Assembly (NCBI GenBank): GCA_018065225.1
Contig: JAGHTS010000214.1
Location: 1 to 8,098 of the forward strand
Reading direction: 5' to 3'
From: Candidatus Phascolarctobacterium caballi
Lineage (GTDB): Bacteria; Bacillota; Negativicutes; Acidaminococcales; Acidaminococcaceae
Length of the DNA stretch: 8,098 nucleotides
Shown: piece after piece, positions 5,168 to 8,098 of the stretch
Position numbering within the stretch: the first letter of the stretch is position 1
Layout of the letters: each line of letters begins with the position of its first letter
Position numbers and translations under genes: made by a program
The notes under the pieces: generated by a model
What the model was told of the DNA's origin: nothing
What the model saw: the letters and a program-made list of their open reading frames with translations, nothing else
Databases searched by the model: none

Positions 5168-7093
5168 TTAAAAAGCTCTCACAATCATCGAAAAATCTTC
5201 AACTTTTAAACTGGCGCCACCAACAAGCACGCCGTCTATACCTGCATCAGCAAAACTTTTAGCATTAGCCGCATTTACACTGCCGCCATAAAGAATGCGG
5301 ACTTTGCGTGCCACTTCATCACCTTTTAATTTGGCAAGTTGCTCGCGGATAAGTGTAACTACTGCCACAGCATCCGCAACCGTAGCCGCTTTCCCCGTGC
5401 CAATCGCCCACAACGGTTCATAAGCAACAGTCAAATCTTTTGCTTGTTGTACCGTCAGTTTTTGCAAAGCCGATTTCAACTGTCCCGTAATTTTACCAGC
5501 AGTTTTCTTTGCCTTGCGTTCCTGCAAATTTTCACCAACACACAAAATTGGCTTTAACCCATTACGGTACGCCGCCTCCAATTTTTTGGCAACAACTGCA
5601 TCACTCTCACCAAAAATTGTGCGTCTTTCACTATGTCCAACAATAACATAATCACAACAAATATCTGCCAACATCTGACCGGAAACTGCACCAGTATAAG
5701 CACCGCTGTCTTCCCAACACAAATCCTGTGCCCCGTAGTGAACATGTCTGCCATCAATTACTTCCGCCACCGCGTCCAAACAAGTGAAAGGCGGACAAAC
5801 CAATACTTCCGCCCTACATCCATTGGTTGCCTCAACTACACCACAAGCCAACTCCACTGCCTCGCCAACATTTTTGTGCATTTTCCAATTTCCCGCCACC
5901 AATGGTGTCCTGCAAAAATCTAATGCCGCCACACCGGGCAAGGTCTTGCCTTCCAAATACTCCAAAGACGCACCACCACCGGTGGAAATATGCGTAATTT
6001 TTTTTGCCAATTTTAGTTTTTCAATAGCGGCAACACTGTCACCGCCACCCACAATACTTACTGCTTTGGATGCTGCCACTGCTTTTGCAACCGCTTCCGT
6101 GCCTTTACAAAATGCAGGCATTTCAAACACGCCCATAGGTCCGTTCCACACAACCATTTTTGCACCCTTTAAAGCATCCGCAAATACTTTTTGGGTCACA
6201 GCGCCAATATCCAATGCCATCCATTCTGCATTCAAATTTTTTACATTTTCATTAACATGTTTTGCTTTAGGGGCAAATTCTTCTGCCATCACCAAATCAG
6301 TAGGCAACAACATTTTGACTTTATTTTTCTTTGCTTTTGCCAATAATTTTTTAGCCAAACCCACCTTGTCTTTTTCCACCAAAGATTTGCCTAACTTGCA
6401 CCCCTGTGCCAATAAAAAGGTGTTGGCCATACCGCCGCCAATCAGCAAAGTGTCAACCTTATCCAATAAATTATCAATAACACCAATCTTGTCACTAACC
6501 TTGGCACCGCCAATAATTGCCACAAAAGGATGTAACGGGTCAGTAACTGCCTTGCCAACAAATTCTATTTCTTTTTCCAGCAAAAATCCTGCCGCCGCCG
6601 GCAGAAAATGTGTTACACCCTCAACTGAAGCATGGGCACGGTGAGAAACACCAAACCCGTCATTAACATAAAGTTCTGCCAACGAAGCCAGTTTGGAAGC
6701 AAACTCCATATCATTCGCTTCTTCTTCTGCATGAAAACGCAAATTCTCCAATAACAATACTTTGCCGGGTTTTAATGTCTTTGCCGCCTTTTCCGCCACA
6801 CTGCCTACGCAATCTGAAGCAAAAGCAACTTTTGTCTTTAACAATTTTTCAAGACATACTGCCACCGGTTTTAAAGAGTATTTTTTTTTAACCTGTCCTT
6901 TAGGTCTCCCCAAATGGGAACAAAGAATTACTGCCGCCCCATTTTTTAGCAAGTATTTAATTGTAGGCAATGCCGCTTTGATACGTGTAGCATCACTAAT
7001 CTTGCCTTTGTCATCAAACGGCACATTAAAGTCCACCCGCACTAAAACTTTTTTGCCTTTTACATCTAAATCCTTAACACTTAATTTATCCAT
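5168..7093 (-). CDS. pgk-tpiA: Bifunctional phosphoglycerate kinase / triose-phosphate isomerase fusion
   Basis: One uninterrupted 641-residue frame. Residues 1 to about 391 are a complete phosphoglycerate kinase: 'VRVDFNVP' (18-25), 'SHLGRPKG', 'LLENLRFH', 'GGAKVSDK', 'WNGPMGVFE', the nucleotide loop GGGDS (349-353) and 'STGGGASLEYLEG' (370-382), ending 'LPGVAAL'. After only D-F-C (392-394), a complete triose-phosphate isomerase follows (395-641, 247 residues): 'AGNWKMH' with N402/K404, catalytic H487 in 'VGHSERR', E559 in 'AYEPLWAIGTG' and the phosphate loop 'GGSVNAAN' (603-610). The protein should make ATP from 1,3-bisphosphoglycerate and isomerise dihydroxyacetone phosphate. The ATG at 7093 starts 1 base after the gapA stop, with AAAGG (7102-7106) 8 bases upstream; a TTG 13 codons earlier would overlap gapA and adds nothing conserved. 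The same fusion is known from Thermotoga maritima. Both active sites appear intact. Confidence 0.97.
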   Translation of the reverse strand: MDKLSVKDLDVKGKKVLVRVDFNVPFDDKGKISDATRIKAALPTIKYLLKNGAAVILCSHLGRPKGQVKKKYSLKPVAVCLEKLLKTKVAFASDCVGSVAEKAAKTLKPGKVLLLENLRFHAEEEANDMEFASKLASLAELYVNDGFGVSHRAHASVEGVTHFLPAAAGFLLEKEIEFVGKAVTDPLHPFVAIIGGAKVSDKIGVIDNLLDKVDTLLIGGGMANTFLLAQGCKLGKSLVEKDKVGLAKKLLAKAKKNKVKMLLPTDLVMAEEFAPKAKHVNENVKNLNAEWMALDIGAVTQKVFADALKGAKMVVWNGPMGVFEMPAFCKGTEAVAKAVAASKAVSIVGGGDSVAAIEKLKLAKKITHISTGGGASLEYLEGKTLPGVAALDFCRTPLVAGNWKMHKNVGEAVELACGVVEATNGCRAEVLVCPPFTCLDAVAEVIDGRHVHYGAQDLCWEDSGAYTGAVSGQMLADICCDYVIVGHSERRTIFGESDAVVAKKLEAAYRNGLKPILCVGENLQERKAKKTAGKITGQLKSALQKLTVQQAKDLTVAYEPLWAIGTGKAATVADAVAVVTLIREQLAKLKGDEVARKVRILYGGSVNAANAKSFADAGIDGVLVGGASLKVEDFSMIVRAF

Positions 7094-7094
7094 T

Positions 7095-8098
7095 TTACAA
7101 ACCTTTTTTTGCAATGTAGATGCACAAATCAACTACACGGTTGGAATAACCCCATTCATTATCATACCAAGAAACAACTTTTGCCATACGAGGGCCAATC
7201 ATCATAGTGGAAAGTCCGTCCACAATACTGCTTAAAGGACAACCGTTATAATCGCGGGAAACCAAAGGCAATTCATTATAACCAAGAATACCTTTCATTT
7301 TGCCGTTAGCTGCTTTTTTCATTGCCGCATTAATTTTTTCTGCTGTTGTATCTTTCTTCAAATTAACAACCAAATCTGTAATAGAAACATTGGGGGTAGG
7401 AACACGCATAGCAAAACCGTTTAATTTACCTTTTAATTCCGGCAATACTAATGCCACCGCTTTTGCCGCACCCGTTGTGGTAGGAATAATACTGCAAGCC
7501 GCAGCCCTTGCCCGACGTAAATCTTTATGGGGCAAATCCAAAATTCTTTGGTCATTGGTATAACTATGTACAGTCGTCATCAAACCGCTTTCAATGCCAA
7601 AATTATCTTGCAACACCTTGGCAAAGGGAGCCAAACAATTGGTGGTGCAGGAAGCATTGGAAATAATATGATGTTTCTTCGGATTATATTTGTCCTCATT
7701 AACACCCATTACAATAGTAATATCTTCTTCTTTAGCAGGTGCAGAAATGATAACTTTCTTTACCCCATCATGCAAATGTGCTGCCGCCTTGGGGCCTTCT
7801 GTATAACGGCCGGTAGATTCCACCACAATCTGAACCCCTTCTTTACCCCAAGGTATTTTTGCCGGATCAGGATTGGCAAACACTTTTACTTTTTTGCCGT
7901 CAACAACAATATAATCGCCTTTGGCACTTACATCATGTTGAAAAGTGCCATGCACTGAATCATATTTCAATAAATGTGCTAAAGTTGCCGCATCTGACAA
8001 ATCATTAATTGCCACAACTTTAATTTTAGGATTTTCAAAAGATGCACGAAATACCTCACGACCAATACGTCCAAAACCATTAATACCAATTTTAACTG
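7095..8098 (-). CDS. gapA: Glyceraldehyde-3-phosphate dehydrogenase, NAD-type glycolytic form (start cut by window edge)
   Basis: Oxidises glyceraldehyde-3-phosphate to 1,3-bisphosphoglycerate with NAD+. The frame is open to the right edge; its first complete codon (8096-8094) begins 'VKIGINGFGRIGREVF', so only one or two N-terminal codons are probably missing. Counting from that Val, 333 residues are visible, essentially the whole protein. The NAD-binding GxGxxG-type motif is at 4-12. D32 in 'VVAINDLSD' and the Leu-Pro of 'LDLPHKDLRRARAA' are features of NAD-specific glycolytic GapA rather than NADP-preferring GapB. The catalytic C150 is in 'SNASCTTNCLAP' and H177 in 'TTVHSYTNDQR'. The C-terminus 'WYDNEWGYSNRVVDL' is normal. 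Its TAA ends 1 base before the pgk-tpiA ATG, so the two are likely translationally coupled. Any promoter or upstream regulator gene lies beyond the window. Confidence 0.97.
   Translation of the reverse strand, partial: VKIGINGFGRIGREVFRASFENPKIKVVAINDLSDAATLAHLLKYDSVHGTFQHDVSAKGDYIVVDGKKVKVFANPDPAKIPWGKEGVQIVVESTGRYTEGPKAAAHLHDGVKKVIISAPAKEEDITIVMGVNEDKYNPKKHHIISNASCTTNCLAPFAKVLQDNFGIESGLMTTVHSYTNDQRILDLPHKDLRRARAAACSIIPTTTGAAKAVALVLPELKGKLNGFAMRVPTPNVSITDLVVNLKKDTTAEKINAAMKKAANGKMKGILGYNELPLVSRDYNGCPLSSIVDGLSTMMIGPRMAKVVSWYDNEWGYSNRVVDLCIYIAKKGL

Noticed and set aside
5909..5922. Programmed frameshift at the PGK-TPI junction, prompted by a run of five T on the coding strand (5914-5918)
   Set aside because: The two domains are already in the same frame across the T run, so no shift is needed; the simple reading gives a complete fusion.
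5784..6644. Long open frame on the plus strand (286 codons) opposite pgk
   Set aside because: It is antisense to well-conserved pgk-tpiA sequence, its protein has no recognisable motif and low-complexity Ala/Ser/Pro/Thr-rich composition, and it has no plausible ribosome binding site.
7094..7132. Upstream TTG start for the pgk-tpiA fusion at 7132
   Set aside because: It would overlap gapA by 38 bases and add 13 residues that do not resemble the PGK N-terminus; the ATG at 7093 has a good ribosome binding site and gives the standard PGK start.

Overview
The window looks like bacterial chromosome from a low-to-moderate G+C organism, most like a Bacillota (Firmicutes) relative. The basis is the NAD-type GapA, the GpmI-type (cofactor-independent) phosphoglycerate mutase, the purine-rich Shine-Dalgarno sequences and the tight gap-pgk-tpi-gpmI-eno gene order. 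Species or family cannot be named from the sequence alone. The left 1.5 kb is visibly more A+T-rich than the rest.

Layout, plus strand. At 1-296 is the 3' end of a gene for an AlgX/AlgJ-type SGNH hydrolase-like protein. At 450-761 is a RelB/DinJ-family antitoxin gene with no toxin gene beside it; a perfect 16-bp inverted repeat sits over its predicted promoter. At 912-1202 and 1192-1542 is an overlapping pair encoding a minimal nucleotidyltransferase (MntA-like) and a HEPN/DUF86 protein (HepT-like), both with intact signature motifs, followed by an intrinsic terminator. At 1656-2327 is a UPF0173/UlaG-like metallo-beta-lactamase-fold hydrolase. It ends at a strong hairpin shared with the convergent operon on the other strand.

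Layout, minus strand, read from right to left. A lower-glycolysis operon runs gapA (cut by the right edge of the window), a pgk-tpiA fusion gene, gpmI and eno, ending at the shared terminator near 2326-2359. The gaps are 1, 15 and 35 bases, so the genes are probably co-transcribed. Together they encode the isomerisation of dihydroxyacetone phosphate and every step from glyceraldehyde-3-phosphate to phosphoenolpyruvate, five activities on four polypeptides.

The most notable point is that phosphoglycerate kinase and triose-phosphate isomerase form one continuous reading frame with essentially no linker. This fusion is known from Thermotoga maritima, where making it needs a programmed frameshift; here it is in frame. 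The accessory region at 300-1550 carries two toxin-antitoxin-type loci whose upstream regions share a near-identical 14-bp element followed by an inverted repeat and a TGTTATAAT extended -10. No gene-free stretch exceeds about 160 bases. I saw no tRNA, rRNA, CRISPR array, insertion sequence or recognisable riboswitch.
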